From: Bacillota bacterium
Lineage (GTDB): Bacteria > Bacillota > Clostridia > Peptostreptococcales > Acidaminobacteraceae
DNA length: 64,000 nucleotides
Assembly: GCA_025210655.1 (NCBI GenBank)
Contig: JAOARG010000003.1
Coordinates: 61,749 to 125,748, forward strand
Direction: 5' to 3'
Part shown: positions 17,116-26,210 of the stretch, one piece after another
Numbering within the stretch: the first letter of the stretch is position 1
Layout of the letters: every line of letters starts with the position of its first letter
Program-made: the position numbers and the translations under genes
Notes under the pieces: model-generated
Told to the model about the DNA's origin: nothing
The model's database searches: none
What the model saw: the letters and a program-made list of their open reading frames with translations, nothing else

Positions 17116-18087
17116 TTATACCTCCCCATTTAACCAACATCTTGAATAATGGTTTTCTCCAATAGACTTAAGTTCTGGAACTTCCTTGTAACATATATCC
17201 ATGGACTTTTCACATCTATCACAGAATCTGCACCCTTTACTGAAATTATCAGCTGTCGGTACCATACCAGATATAGTATAGAGTTTATCCGCTTTGTAAC
17301 CTAAACTCTTTACCGATTCAATGAGTCCCATAGTATATGGATGATTTGGGTTCTTAAAAAGTTCCACTGTATCAGAAACCTCAACTACTTGCCCTGCATA
17401 AAAAACGGCTACCCTTTCACATGTTTGAGCAATTACACCAAGATCATGGGTAATCATTATTATTGATGATCCAAAATTATCCTTCAAATCATTCATAAGG
17501 CGTAAAATCTGAGCTTGAATAGTAACATCTAGGGCAGTTGTAGGCTCATCTGCTATTAACAACTCCGGATTATTTATCATGGCAATACCAATCATAACCC
17601 TCTGTAGCATCCCCCCCGAAAGTTGATGGGGAAACTCAGATATTATTTTTTCTGGTCTTGGTATACCAACAGACTTCAGTGCATCTATAACCCTTTTACT
17701 TAGTTCTTCTTTAGATATGGATTTATCGTGAATGAGAATAGCCTCTCTCATTTGTTCTCCAATTGTAAATAGTGGGTCTAATGCAGTCATAGGCTCCTGA
17801 AAAATCATAGATATTTCATTTCCTCTTATTGACCTTTTCTCTTTCTCAGTTGTTTTCAATAAGTCTTTGCCTTTAAAAAGTATTTCTCCCTCTCTTACAT
17901 TTAAAGGCGGATTCGGCAATAGTCCCATAATAGAATTTGCTGTCAGACTTTTACCACAACCAGACTCACCAACTATTCCAAATGTTTCACCTTTTCTTAT
18001 TTCTATATTTATATCTTGTACTAAATTTAATTCACCATTTCTGGTTTTAAGATCTATATGTAAATCTTTAATTTGAAGTAAACTCAT
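17116..18087 (-). CDS. oligopeptide-type ABC importer ATPase (OppD-like)
   Basis: 323 residues. Walker A GESGCGKSL, signature LSGGMLQR, Walker B LLIADEPTTALD, H-loop ITHD, and a C-terminal FSKGCRFCDRCEK cysteine cluster of the Opp/Dpp class. It works with the OppF-like ATPase and the two permeases (19018-20810). The recycling-gene neighbourhood suggests muropeptides or MurNAc-peptides as substrate. RBS TAGGAGAG. Confidence 0.93.
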   Translation of the reverse strand: MSLLQIKDLHIDLKTRNGELNLVQDINIEIRKGETFGIVGESGCGKSLTANSIMGLLPNPPLNVREGEILFKGKDLLKTTEKEKRSIRGNEISMIFQEPMTALDPLFTIGEQMREAILIHDKSISKEELSKRVIDALKSVGIPRPEKIISEFPHQLSGGMLQRVMIGIAMINNPELLIADEPTTALDVTIQAQILRLMNDLKDNFGSSIIMITHDLGVIAQTCERVAVFYAGQVVEVSDTVELFKNPNHPYTMGLIESVKSLGYKADKLYTISGMVPTADNFSKGCRFCDRCEKSMDICYKEVPELKSIGENHYSRCWLNGEV

Positions 18088-18102
18088 ATTATTCTCTCCT
18101 AT

Positions 18103-19005
18103 TTAAGAATTAAGAATTGTTGATATTCTTCCGTCATTTTTTTCTAGCAGATTATTGGCTTCATCAACTGAACAATTTTTGAGTGCCATTATAAGAGCTG
18201 TTTTAACCCTCCACCCAGCCTCAATTAGTATTTTCTCTGATTCTTCCGAAGTAAGACCTGTTAGTTCATTTACAATGTTCATAGATCTAATTCTAAGTTT
18301 TTCATTCTTTGCCTGCAAATCAACCATATAATTTTTGTAGGTCTTTCCTATTTTTATCATTGAAGCAGTTGTCAATATATTAAGTACCATTTTTTGAGCT
18401 GTCCCAGATTTCAGTCTAGTTGATCCTGTAAGCACTTCAGGTCCTACATTGACTTCTATACTAATGTCAGCTTCACTCGATATCTTTGCACCTTTGTTAC
18501 AGGCAACACTTATTGTAGATGCTCCTATATTTCTAGCGTATTTTAATCCACCTAGGACGTATGGAGTCCTTCCACTTGCTGCAATTCCAACCACTACATC
18601 ATTTGAAGATAGTTCATATTTTTTTAAATCTGATGCACCTTCATCTTGGCTATCCTCTACACCTTCCATTGCATTTCGAAGGGCATAATCTCCACCAGCA
18701 ATAAGTCCAATAACCATATTGGGATCTGTATTAAAGGTTGGAGGACACTCTGATGCATCAAGTACACCTAGTCGTCCACTGGTACCTGCACCAATATAAA
18801 ATAATCTTCCATTTTTCCTAAATGACTTAACAATAGTGTCTACAGCTTTTGAAATTTCTTGGATTTCTTCCTTAACAGCCATAGGAACCTTGTAATCTTC
18901 ATCATTCATAGTTCTTACTATTTCTAGTGTATTCATCTGATCAATATTGTTAGTATTTTTATTTACACTTTCTGTTCCTAATGATTCTAAAATATTTTTT
19001 TTCAT
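18103..19005 (-). CDS. murQ: N-acetylmuramic acid 6-phosphate etherase
   Basis: 300 residues, the full MurQ length. A SIS domain carries FYIGAGTSGRLGVLDASECPPTF (catalytic-Glu region) and later GSTRLKSGTAQKMVLN. It splits the D-lactyl ether of MurNAc-6-P to give GlcNAc-6-P and lactate. Substrate comes from AnmK (anhydroMurNAc kinase) in the same operon, and the product goes to NagA. It is inserted between the permease and ATPase genes of the importer. RBS TAGGGTGA. Confidence 0.96.
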   Translation of the reverse strand: MKKNILESLGTESVNKNTNNIDQMNTLEIVRTMNDEDYKVPMAVKEEIQEISKAVDTIVKSFRKNGRLFYIGAGTSGRLGVLDASECPPTFNTDPNMVIGLIAGGDYALRNAMEGVEDSQDEGASDLKKYELSSNDVVVGIAASGRTPYVLGGLKYARNIGASTISVACNKGAKISSEADISIEVNVGPEVLTGSTRLKSGTAQKMVLNILTTASMIKIGKTYKNYMVDLQAKNEKLRIRSMNIVNELTGLTSEESEKILIEAGWRVKTALIMALKNCSVDEANNLLEKNDGRISTILNS

Positions 19006-19017
19006 GATATCACCCTA

Positions 19018-19845
19018 TCAAATTTTTAATTTTGGATCTAATATATCCCTTAGTGAGTCCCCTAAAAGGTTAAAAGACAATATTGTAAATATTATAGCTA
19101 CAGCGGGAAAAATCGCTGTCCATGGTGCTAGTTCCATATATTTTCTACTTAAATTAAGCATCGATCCCCAAGACGGATCAGGAGGCTGTATACCTAGACC
19201 TAAGAAACTCAAAGATGCTTCTACCAAAATTGCACTGGACAAAGATAGTGTCATTTGAACAATAAATGGTGCCATAACATTTGGCAGTACGTGTTTAAAA
19301 ATAATTCTGCTATCTTTTATACCTATAGAGACAGCTGAAGTAATGAATTCCTTTGACTTTACTGAAATTACAGCAGCCCTAACAGTTCTTGTAAACACAG
19401 GAGTCATTACTATACCTATAGAAATTATTGTGTTTATTAGCTCTGTTCCAAGAACTGATACAATAGCTAATGCAAGTAGTATTGATGGAAATGCAAATAA
19501 TATATCCATAAATCTCATGATGATATTATCTATCCATCCTCCAAAATAGCCTGCAATAAGTCCAAGAAGACTTCCTATTATTGATGCGATAGCTACTGAT
19601 ACAACACCTACATACATAGATACTCTTGCACCATACACAACCCTACTAAAAACATCATAGCCATACTCATCTGTACCAAAAATAAATTGTCCACTTGGAC
19701 TTGATAATAAATCATTTGTGAACATTTCAGTTGGACTATGGGGTGCAATAAAAGGAGCTAGTATACCGAATATCAATACTAGTAACACACCAAAAAATCC
19801 TATACGTCCTATATTATCTCTCATTATTTCTTTAAATATGTTCAT
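19018..19845 (-). CDS. oligopeptide-type ABC importer permease (OppC-like)
   Basis: 275 residues, about six membrane helices. The N-terminal OppC extension contains PHSPTEMFTNDLLSSPSGQFIFGTDEYGYDVFSRV. The binding-protein-dependent transport signature (EASLSFLGLGIQPPDPSWG) is near the C-terminus. It forms the membrane channel with the OppB-like protein encoded 20 bp upstream. RBS AAAGGGG. Confidence 0.94.
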   Translation of the reverse strand: MNIFKEIMRDNIGRIGFFGVLLVLIFGILAPFIAPHSPTEMFTNDLLSSPSGQFIFGTDEYGYDVFSRVVYGARVSMYVGVVSVAIASIIGSLLGLIAGYFGGWIDNIIMRFMDILFAFPSILLALAIVSVLGTELINTIISIGIVMTPVFTRTVRAAVISVKSKEFITSAVSIGIKDSRIIFKHVLPNVMAPFIVQMTLSLSSAILVEASLSFLGLGIQPPDPSWGSMLNLSRKYMELAPWTAIFPAVAIIFTILSFNLLGDSLRDILDPKLKI

Positions 19846-19865
19846 TGTATTACCCCTTTGCTCTA

Positions 19866-20810
19866 TTATTTATAAGTGATCCTTGGATCCACTTTTGCAT
19901 ATAGTAAATCTACTAATAGGTTTATAAGTACAAACACCGTTGCAATAAACAGTATAGTCCCTTGAACAACAGGATAATCTCTTTGATTAATCCCAGTTAA
20001 AACCATCTGACCAAGTCCTGGTAGTGAGAATATCTTTTCTGTAATGACAGTTCCTCCAAGTAAATATCCTATTTGCATTCCTACTATAGTCATAATCGGA
20101 ATCAAAGAGTTCTTTAGAGCGTGTTTAAAAATTACAACTCTTTCCTTAGCACCCTTAGCTCTTATAGTTTTAATGAAATCCATCCTTAAAACTTCTAAAA
20201 TAGAGCTACGGGTCATTCTCATAACCGAACCAGACATGATTGCTCCAAGAATTAAGGCTGGAAGAATTAAAGTTTTAAGATTTTCAACTGGGTCTTGTCC
20301 GAAACTTACGTATTCGATTGGTGGAAAATAATTAAACTTTAATGAAAGGAATAATAGAGCCAATGTGGCTAAAGCGAAGTTAGGTACCGATACCCACATT
20401 AGTGCTAAAAATCTTGCAATACCATCAATAATAGTATTCCTCTTAATAGCTGCAATAATTCCCAAGGGAACGGCTATAATCCATGAAATCACCGCTGCCA
20501 TCATAGTTAACTGGAATGTTAATTTAAATCTATTAAGAATATCCGGCAAAATAGCTTTTCCAGTTCTAAGGGAATATCCAAAGTCTCCCCTTAATACACC
20601 TGACATCCAATTCCAATACTGCTGATACCATGGTAAATCAAGTCCAAATTGTTTTGTTAGTTGTTCTGCTGCTTCCTTAGTTGCATCAAATCCAAGCATA
20701 CTTGTTACAACATCACCTGGTATCATGTGCATTAGCAAGAAGATACCAAGAGATATACCAAAAAGTACTGGTATTAGTAGCAATATTCTTCTAATTATGT
20801 ATGAACGCAT
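19866..20810 (-). CDS. oligopeptide-type ABC importer permease (OppB-like)
   Basis: 314 residues, six membrane helices. MIPGDVVTSMLGFDATKEAAEQL is the periplasmic-side OppB N-terminal segment, and the C-terminal half has VVIFKHALKNSLIPI, the coupling-helix region. Partner of the OppC-like permease. A 170-bp spacer with two hairpins separates it from the binding-protein gene. RBS GGGGAGAG. Confidence 0.94.
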   Translation of the reverse strand: MRSYIIRRILLLIPVLFGISLGIFLLMHMIPGDVVTSMLGFDATKEAAEQLTKQFGLDLPWYQQYWNWMSGVLRGDFGYSLRTGKAILPDILNRFKLTFQLTMMAAVISWIIAVPLGIIAAIKRNTIIDGIARFLALMWVSVPNFALATLALLFLSLKFNYFPPIEYVSFGQDPVENLKTLILPALILGAIMSGSVMRMTRSSILEVLRMDFIKTIRAKGAKERVVIFKHALKNSLIPIMTIVGMQIGYLLGGTVITEKIFSLPGLGQMVLTGINQRDYPVVQGTILFIATVFVLINLLVDLLYAKVDPRITYK

Positions 20811-20863
20811 AGTACTCTCCCCATTTCTTAATGATTTCTCTTATAAATTGTTTTATTTTAACT

Positions 20864-20967
20864 CAGGTTTCAGAAAAATTTACTCCAGGAAATGTTCAAG
20901 TGGTATGAGTAAAACTTTTCTCAAACCTGGAAAACTAAACAATAAGGCTGAACATAAGTTCAGCCTT
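20864..20967. promoter_or_regulatory. intercistronic hairpins between binding-protein and permease genes
   Basis: Two stems lie between the solute-binding-protein gene and the permeases. One is a perfect 10-bp stem (AAGGCTGAAC..GTTCAGCCTT, 20944-20967); the other is a longer imperfect stem closed by CAGGTTT..AAACCTG (about 20864-20927). Neither has a strong U-run on the minus strand. Partial termination or 3'-end protection would raise binding protein over permease. Confidence 0.55.
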
Positions 20968-20979
20968 ATATTTTTAGAT

Positions 20980-22569
20980 TTACTTCATTATTTGAACATT
21001 AATAAAGTTCTCTGGCTCTGAAATAGTAGGCTCAAAACCTTTAACTTCTTTTCTTGCAAAATAATAATTCATTGGTGAGTTAAAGAATAAGTTTGGTGAA
21101 AGCTCGATTAATCTTTCTTGTGCTTCCATATAAATCTCTGCTCTTTCATCTCCATCAATAGTTACTTTACCAAGATTAGTTAATCTATCATACTCCTCAT
21201 CAGAGAATCCCCATACATTTGCAGATCCCTCAGTATTAAAGAAGAAGTTAAGTGCTCTATCTGGATCAAGTCCAGAACCATTTCTACCAGCCATTACTTG
21301 ATGATCTGTCTTCTTCCATGCATCTACATATTGACCTAATTCTAATTGCTTTATTGTAGCCTTGATTCCAATTTGTTCAAGTTGTTGCTGAAGTACTTGT
21401 GCAGTACCTACGATATCAGGATATCCCCCAAGAGCAGTGATTTCCATTTCGAATCCATCAGCATATCCAGCTTCTGCTAAAAGAGCCTTAGCTTTTTCAA
21501 TATCCTGAGTATATAGTGGGTTAGTATTAACATCTAAAGACCACTTTCCTAATGCCGATGGAACAGCACCAGTATTCACTGCATCACCATTGAAAACAAT
21601 TTTAGCAATTTCATCTCTGTCTACTGCAAGTGACATTGCTTGTCTAACTTTTTGGTCATTAAATGGTTCAATATTCATATTGAATCCTAAGAATGTATAG
21701 TTGTTTGACTGGTATGACTTGATATTAATATCAGGATTTTTCTTCACTAAAGGTAAACTCTGTGGAGATAAAGTTGTTATATGAATTTTACCAGTTCTAA
21801 GTGCAGCTAATCTTGAAGCCTCATCTGTCATAGTATTGTATACTAATTTCTCTACAGCTGGTTGACCTTCTATAAAGTAGTCAGGGTTTTTAACTAAAGT
21901 GATATGGTTGTCTGGAACCCACTCTTCTAGCATGAATGGACCTGTACCACAAGCAACTTGCATTAAATCTCCATTTTCCTTTACTACTTCTTTACACACA
22001 ACTACAGCATATGAGCTTGACATGTATGATAAGAAAGGAGCGTATGGCTTCTCTAATTTAAATTCTATTGTGTAATCATCAATTACATTGATTTCTTTTA
22101 CATCTTTGAAATAAGACTTAGCTATAGAAGCTGTATCAGGGTCCATAATTCTTTCAAAACTGTACTTAACATCTTCTGCAGTCATTGCTCTTCCATTATG
22201 GAATTTAACATTGTCTCTCAATTTGAAAACGTATGTAGTATCATCAGGAGTTTCCCAAGACTCAGCAAGATTAGGAACATAGTTCATATCCTTGTCTGTG
22301 TTAATTAAAGAGTCATAAATTTTAGTATAAATTCTTACAGAAGCGTGTGCTGGTACTTTATGTGGATCAAGTCCTGCTGCTTCTGAGTCTGCACCAATAA
22401 TAAGGATTTGCTCATCAGCTAACTGATCTTCTTCTTTTACCTCTTCACTTGCTTCAACTTTTGCTTCTTCTCCTGCTGGCTTTTCCTCCGCCTGAGGCTT
22501 TTGACCGCAACCAGTAAGTAGCAATGCAAAAACCAGAACAAAAGATAGTAACAATCTTATTTTCTTCAT
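20980..22569 (-). CDS. oligopeptide-type ABC importer solute-binding lipoprotein
   Basis: 529 residues from ATG at 22569 (GGAG spaced eight bases). The signal peptide ends in lipobox LLTGCGQK, followed by a Glu/Lys-rich linker. The mature protein is an SBP_bac_5 fold: TYVFKLRDNVKFHNGRAMTAEDVKYSFERI and VRQAMSLAVDRDEI are family segments. It delivers substrate to the OppBC-like channel encoded downstream. Neighbouring murQ, anmK and nagA suggest cell-wall peptides or sugar-peptides; that is inference. Confidence 0.94.
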   Translation of the reverse strand: MKKIRLLLSFVLVFALLLTGCGQKPQAEEKPAGEEAKVEASEEVKEEDQLADEQILIIGADSEAAGLDPHKVPAHASVRIYTKIYDSLINTDKDMNYVPNLAESWETPDDTTYVFKLRDNVKFHNGRAMTAEDVKYSFERIMDPDTASIAKSYFKDVKEINVIDDYTIEFKLEKPYAPFLSYMSSSYAVVVCKEVVKENGDLMQVACGTGPFMLEEWVPDNHITLVKNPDYFIEGQPAVEKLVYNTMTDEASRLAALRTGKIHITTLSPQSLPLVKKNPDINIKSYQSNNYTFLGFNMNIEPFNDQKVRQAMSLAVDRDEIAKIVFNGDAVNTGAVPSALGKWSLDVNTNPLYTQDIEKAKALLAEAGYADGFEMEITALGGYPDIVGTAQVLQQQLEQIGIKATIKQLELGQYVDAWKKTDHQVMAGRNGSGLDPDRALNFFFNTEGSANVWGFSDEEYDRLTNLGKVTIDGDERAEIYMEAQERLIELSPNLFFNSPMNYYFARKEVKGFEPTISEPENFINVQIMK

Positions 22570-22571
22570 AA

Positions 22572-23639
22572 TCACTTCTCCTCTTTAAGTTTTTTTACGA
22601 CTTCCTGATGAATTTTCATCCTGAAGTCATTTATATTCACAGGATTTTCTACATTTAATCTATTACTAAGAATAATAATGTAGATTCCCAATGAATCCTC
22701 AACAAATATTGATGTACCAGTAAAACCTGTATGGCCATAACCATCAAGGAAAATTCCCTTAAGAGCCCATCCAAGACCTCTATCATAACCATGGTTCTCC
22801 TTAGATTTCTCTATCAAATCTAAATCTATAAACTGCTTTCCTTTATGTTTTCCTTCACTAAGATATAATCTAGGAATTTTTCTCATATCATCTATTGTAG
22901 AAAATATTCCTGCATGACCTGAAACACCATCAAAATAGTAATAAGCATTTCCATCATTTACTTGTCCAGTTATAGGATTTGATGGATTTCTAAAATTATC
23001 AAACTTCAAACCTAGCTCAGAAACCATATTACTTTCAATTTGATTGCCATATTCTGTTGAAGCCACATTTTTATTAGTATTGGGCTTGTAGCTAGTTTTC
23101 CTCATCTCCATTGGGTGCAGTATTAACTTTTCTACAGCCTTATCAAGTTGTAAATCTGTAACTTTTGATATTATTTTTCCAAGTAAAATAAAATTCAAAT
23201 CACTATATGTCCCAGCTTTTTTTTCACAGTTCTTCTTTAATACCTCTTCTAACACTTCTGTAAAGCCTTTTTCTTTAGAAGTATAAAAAGGATACCAGTA
23301 ATGAAGACCAGAACCATGTGTAAGCAAATCCTTAATAAGTAAATCTTTTAGAAACTCTTTCAAGTAAGGAGACAAATCTTCAAGAAAGTCCACAACTTTA
23401 CTATCTAAAGATATTTTTTTTTCAGTGATTAACTTCAATATTGATGTCATTGTAAATATTTTGGTAACCGAGGCCATATCAAACAAAGTGTTTTTATCAA
23501 CTAGTTGCCTTTTATCCCTATTTATATATCCAAATGAACTACTATACAAAGTGGTGTCATACATACCTACTTCAACAGTAACTCCAGAAAACATATCATT
23601 GTCTAGAGCTTCTTTTATTATCGAATCTATTTCCAACAT
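22572..23639 (-). CDS. beta-lactamase-fold serine hydrolase, AmiE-like
   Basis: 355 residues. Class C/PBP-type motif SVTK with catalytic Ser at about residue 57, then YSDLNF at the YxN position (Asn replaced by Asp), and GHTGFTGTS late in the chain. In Bacillus subtilis a beta-lactamase-fold enzyme in the MurNAc operon (AmiE/YbbE) cuts peptide from MurNAc-peptides. The same context here (murR, anmK, murQ) supports that role. No signal peptide is seen from this start. The start at 23639 has GGAGGGATAG upstream; the ORF extends further 5' into anmK without family similarity. Confidence 0.8.
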   Translation of the reverse strand: MLEIDSIIKEALDNDMFSGVTVEVGMYDTTLYSSSFGYINRDKRQLVDKNTLFDMASVTKIFTMTSILKLITEKKISLDSKVVDFLEDLSPYLKEFLKDLLIKDLLTHGSGLHYWYPFYTSKEKGFTEVLEEVLKKNCEKKAGTYSDLNFILLGKIISKVTDLQLDKAVEKLILHPMEMRKTSYKPNTNKNVASTEYGNQIESNMVSELGLKFDNFRNPSNPITGQVNDGNAYYYFDGVSGHAGIFSTIDDMRKIPRLYLSEGKHKGKQFIDLDLIEKSKENHGYDRGLGWALKGIFLDGYGHTGFTGTSIFVEDSLGIYIIILSNRLNVENPVNINDFRMKIHQEVVKKLKEEK

Positions 23640-23643
23640 AACA

Positions 23644-24795
23644 CTATCCCTCCATTGGTGGATAAAGCATTTTACCCATAACAATGTTTTTTGAGGCATT
23701 TGTTGCAGTTTTTAAATTGTTATAGTGTTTATTCATAAATTCATTACCAAGAATGGCAAATCCCAAAGCCTCTTTTTTATCAGAACTCACTCCAAGATTA
23801 TCCATTCCAAGAACTACTTTCTCATTAAGTTCCTTTAAATATTTCATTACAAGAGGATTATAGTATCCGCCTCCTCCAATATAAATCTCATCATAATCAT
23901 CAAAATCTATATTAGCCTCAATATTTTTTGAAACTGTATAAGCAGTATAATAACTTAGTGTGTGGATAACACTATACTTACTGATATTATGTTTTGAAGC
24001 ATACTCTATAATATCCCTAAAGAACTTTTTGTTATAAAATTCCCTACCTGTTGTTTTAGGTGGGGCCTTATGAATATATATATCTTTACTTTCTACATAC
24101 TCTAAAAGTTTTTTAGATAGACTTCCCATCATACCCAACTGACTATCTTTATCATATTGTTGTTTTCCATTAGTATAATACTCAGCACAGTAATCTATTA
24201 AAATATTTCCAACTCCGCAATCAAATGCAAATATTTCATCTTCACTACTATCTTTTTTTATCAAAGTCAGATTACTGATTCCGCCAATATTCACTAAAAT
24301 TCTTCCAACATCTTCAGACCCGAATAGAACATAATCTATATATGGAATCAGTGGTGCACCTTGCCCACCAACAGCCATATCCGAAGGTCTATAATCACCA
24401 ATCGTTAATATTCCTGTCTTGGCTGCAATCTCAGCTAACTCTCCGATTTGGAGTGTAGCCCCTATCTCAGGCATATGATAAATAGTTTGCCCATGACTAC
24501 TTACAAAATAGATATCTTCACTTTTAATTTTATTTTTACTTAATAGCTTATTAACGCAGTCACCGTATTTTTTACCTAATTCTACATTTAGACTACAAAT
24601 TAAAGCAACATCTGAGCTATCCTTATCACAGGCCCTGTGGATTTTGTTTTTTTCTTCATCACTGTATGTAAATGTTTCAAAATCAACTATTTTGAAATTT
24701 GTGTTTTTGTAATATCCATCAAGCTCTACTAAACAAACATCAACCCCATCAAGGGACGTACCTGACATTATTCCTATACATAATTTTTTATCCAT
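23644..24795 (-). CDS. anmK: anhydro-N-acetylmuramic acid kinase
   Basis: 383 residues, typical AnmK. N-terminal GIMSGTSLDGVDVCLVELDG (ATP site), GDYRPSDMAVGGQGAPLIPYID, LVNIGGISNLT and FDCGVGNILID. It opens and phosphorylates 1,6-anhydroMurNAc to MurNAc-6-P, the MurQ substrate. The gene overlaps the end of the RpiR regulator by eight bases. Having AnmK implies that anhydro-muropeptides, products of lytic transglycosylases, are recovered. Confidence 0.95.
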   Translation of the reverse strand: MDKKLCIGIMSGTSLDGVDVCLVELDGYYKNTNFKIVDFETFTYSDEEKNKIHRACDKDSSDVALICSLNVELGKKYGDCVNKLLSKNKIKSEDIYFVSSHGQTIYHMPEIGATLQIGELAEIAAKTGILTIGDYRPSDMAVGGQGAPLIPYIDYVLFGSEDVGRILVNIGGISNLTLIKKDSSEDEIFAFDCGVGNILIDYCAEYYTNGKQQYDKDSQLGMMGSLSKKLLEYVESKDIYIHKAPPKTTGREFYNKKFFRDIIEYASKHNISKYSVIHTLSYYTAYTVSKNIEANIDFDDYDEIYIGGGGYYNPLVMKYLKELNEKVVLGMDNLGVSSDKKEALGFAILGNEFMNKHYNNLKTATNASKNIVMGKMLYPPMEG

Positions 24796-25657
24796 ATAAA
24801 TTCTCCTTATATTGATTTACGTATTCTCTAGTACTGTCAATATAATTATGAGACTGTTCATAGAACAGAGACACATAATGCATATATATTAAATCTATCA
24901 TATGAAACTGAGCAATTCTTGATGAAGTTGCACTACTTCTAAGTGGAACTTCAGAAGAATGTGACAGAAAAATATTTATATCTGCCATATCTGTTATTTC
25001 TGATTTCGTATGTTTTGTAAGACTAATTATCTTTGCCTTCTTACTTGAAGCAAGTTTCATTAATTCAAGTACTTCCTTAGTTTCTCCCGAATAAGAAACT
25101 GCAAAGAAAACATCATTCTCATCCATATTGGCAATAAGCATACTCATCTGATGAGCATCCTTTGAAGAATAGACTGTCTTATTCACCCTAATAAATTTGT
25201 TTAATGCATCCTCACACACAAGATATGATGCACCCAGACCAAAGAAAAACACTTTTCCAGCTTCTTTTATTAGTCTAGCTACCATATTAATATTTTTAAT
25301 ATCAATGAGTTTAACAGACTCTTCAATTGCCTTAATAGAATTCTCTGTCATCTTTGAAATAATATCTTCCAAAGTTTCATTCCCAGTAATATCCCTATAT
25401 TCCCTAGGACTACCTGATCTCAAATCCCCTACCACACTAATCTTTAAATCTTGGTAACTCTTAAATCCCAATGACTTGCATAGTCTAATTACAGCTGCAC
25501 CACTAGTTCCTGATCTTTTTCCAAGTTCTGTAGCCGTTAAATCCAATAACATTTCAGGATATTTCAATATGTAATCAGCAACTTTCCTCTCAGATTTAGG
25601 TAACAAATCCAGCATATTTTTAATAACCATTAAACCTGCCATTCTTTTATAACTCAT
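24788..25657 (-). CDS. murR: RpiR-family regulator, MurR-like
   Basis: 289 residues from the ATG at 25657, placed seven bases after AGGAGG; an in-frame TTG directly precedes it. The N-terminal RpiR helix-turn-helix contains LTATELGKRSGTSGAAVIRLCKSLGFKSYQDLK. The C-terminal SIS domain has FFFGLGASYLVCEDA and FFAVSYSGETKEVLELM, which binds phosphosugars such as MurNAc-6-P. First gene of the recycling operon. Two TGAAAT-type palindromes in its own promoter argue for autorepression. Confidence 0.88.
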   Translation of the reverse strand: MSYKRMAGLMVIKNMLDLLPKSERKVADYILKYPEMLLDLTATELGKRSGTSGAAVIRLCKSLGFKSYQDLKISVVGDLRSGSPREYRDITGNETLEDIISKMTENSIKAIEESVKLIDIKNINMVARLIKEAGKVFFFGLGASYLVCEDALNKFIRVNKTVYSSKDAHQMSMLIANMDENDVFFAVSYSGETKEVLELMKLASSKKAKIISLTKHTKSEITDMADINIFLSHSSEVPLRSSATSSRIAQFHMIDLIYMHYVSLFYEQSHNYIDSTREYVNQYKENLYG

Positions 25658-25668
25658 CAAACACCTCC

Positions 25669-25683
25669 TGAAATATTATTTCA
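25669..25683. promoter_or_regulatory. RpiR/MurR operator, proximal copy
   Basis: The near-perfect palindrome TGAAATATTATTTCA overlaps the upstream edge of the murR Shine-Dalgarno. Its centre lies 33 bp, three helical turns, from the distal copy. Confidence 0.72.
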
Positions 25684-25688
25684 ATATT

Positions 25689-25717
25689 ATTATATACAAT
25701 TTGAAATAATATTTCAA
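25689..25717 (-). promoter_or_regulatory. sigma-A promoter of murR operon with embedded distal operator
   Basis: Minus strand TTGAAA, 17-bp spacer, TATAAT. The distal operator TTGAAATAATATTTCAA (25701-25717) covers the -35 and part of the spacer, so regulator binding would block polymerase. Confidence 0.75.
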
Positions 25718-25756
25718 TGTGTTGATTTTTGAATACAGTATACTTTTTTTGAAATA

Positions 25757-25937
25757 GCGGAGCAAAAAACATACTCCGCCATCGTCTAATACTATTCTTA
25801 CAGAATTCGTGTCTAATAGACATGCTTCACTTGTCTGTCTAGTGTAAAATCTATGGCTCGGCCTGATTTTTCGTCTAATGTATTGCTTTGCAATTCGTTC
25901 AAGGGTATTTTCCAAATGGAAAATTTTAATCGTAGAA
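25757..25937 (+). repeat. hairpin array with CGTCTAAT linkers, copy 1
   Basis: Stems of different sequence are separated by CGTCTAAT-like linkers on the plus strand. GCGGAG..CTCCGC (25757-25779), linker ATCGTCTAAT, ATTCT..AGAAT, linker GTGTCTAAT, AGACA..TGTCT, linker GTCTAGTG, a spacer, CGTCTAATG, ATTGC..GCAAT, then ATTTTCC..GGAAAAT and the tail TTTAATCGTAGAA. The last stem and tail recur almost unchanged at 42809-42841. No ORF is credible here. Confidence 0.7.
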
Positions 25938-26117
25938 AAATCTTATCAAAAAATAATATAGTCAAACTTTTTATTAATCTATTACCTGGACTTTCCTTGT
26001 ATATTTTCATAAGGAAAAGGATAAAGTCAAATTCTTTTTTGGAAAGGTTTATAGTCCCAAAAATAGTTTTTCTAAGCTATTCGACAAAAATTATAAATAT
26101 AATTTTCTATTCAAAAA
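25938..26117. other. AT-rich gene-free stretch
   Basis: No coding signal. There is an imperfect stem (GACTTTCCTT with AAGGAAA..AAGTC, about 25990-26030) that may be a decayed part of the adjacent hairpin array. Nothing else is recognised. Confidence 0.4.
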
Positions 26118-26158
26118 AAGAAAACATCATAACTTTAATTGTTTTAAGATGTTTTCTT
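26118..26158 (-). terminator. terminator after the ABC-F gene
   Basis: An 11-bp perfect stem (AAGAAAACATC and complement) is followed on the minus strand by seven U residues. It lies 53 bp past the ABC-F stop codon. Confidence 0.88.
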
Positions 26159-26210
26159 ATAATTATGTCTATTTTTTTAACGTAGCTACTAACATTACCT
26201 TTTATAGTTC

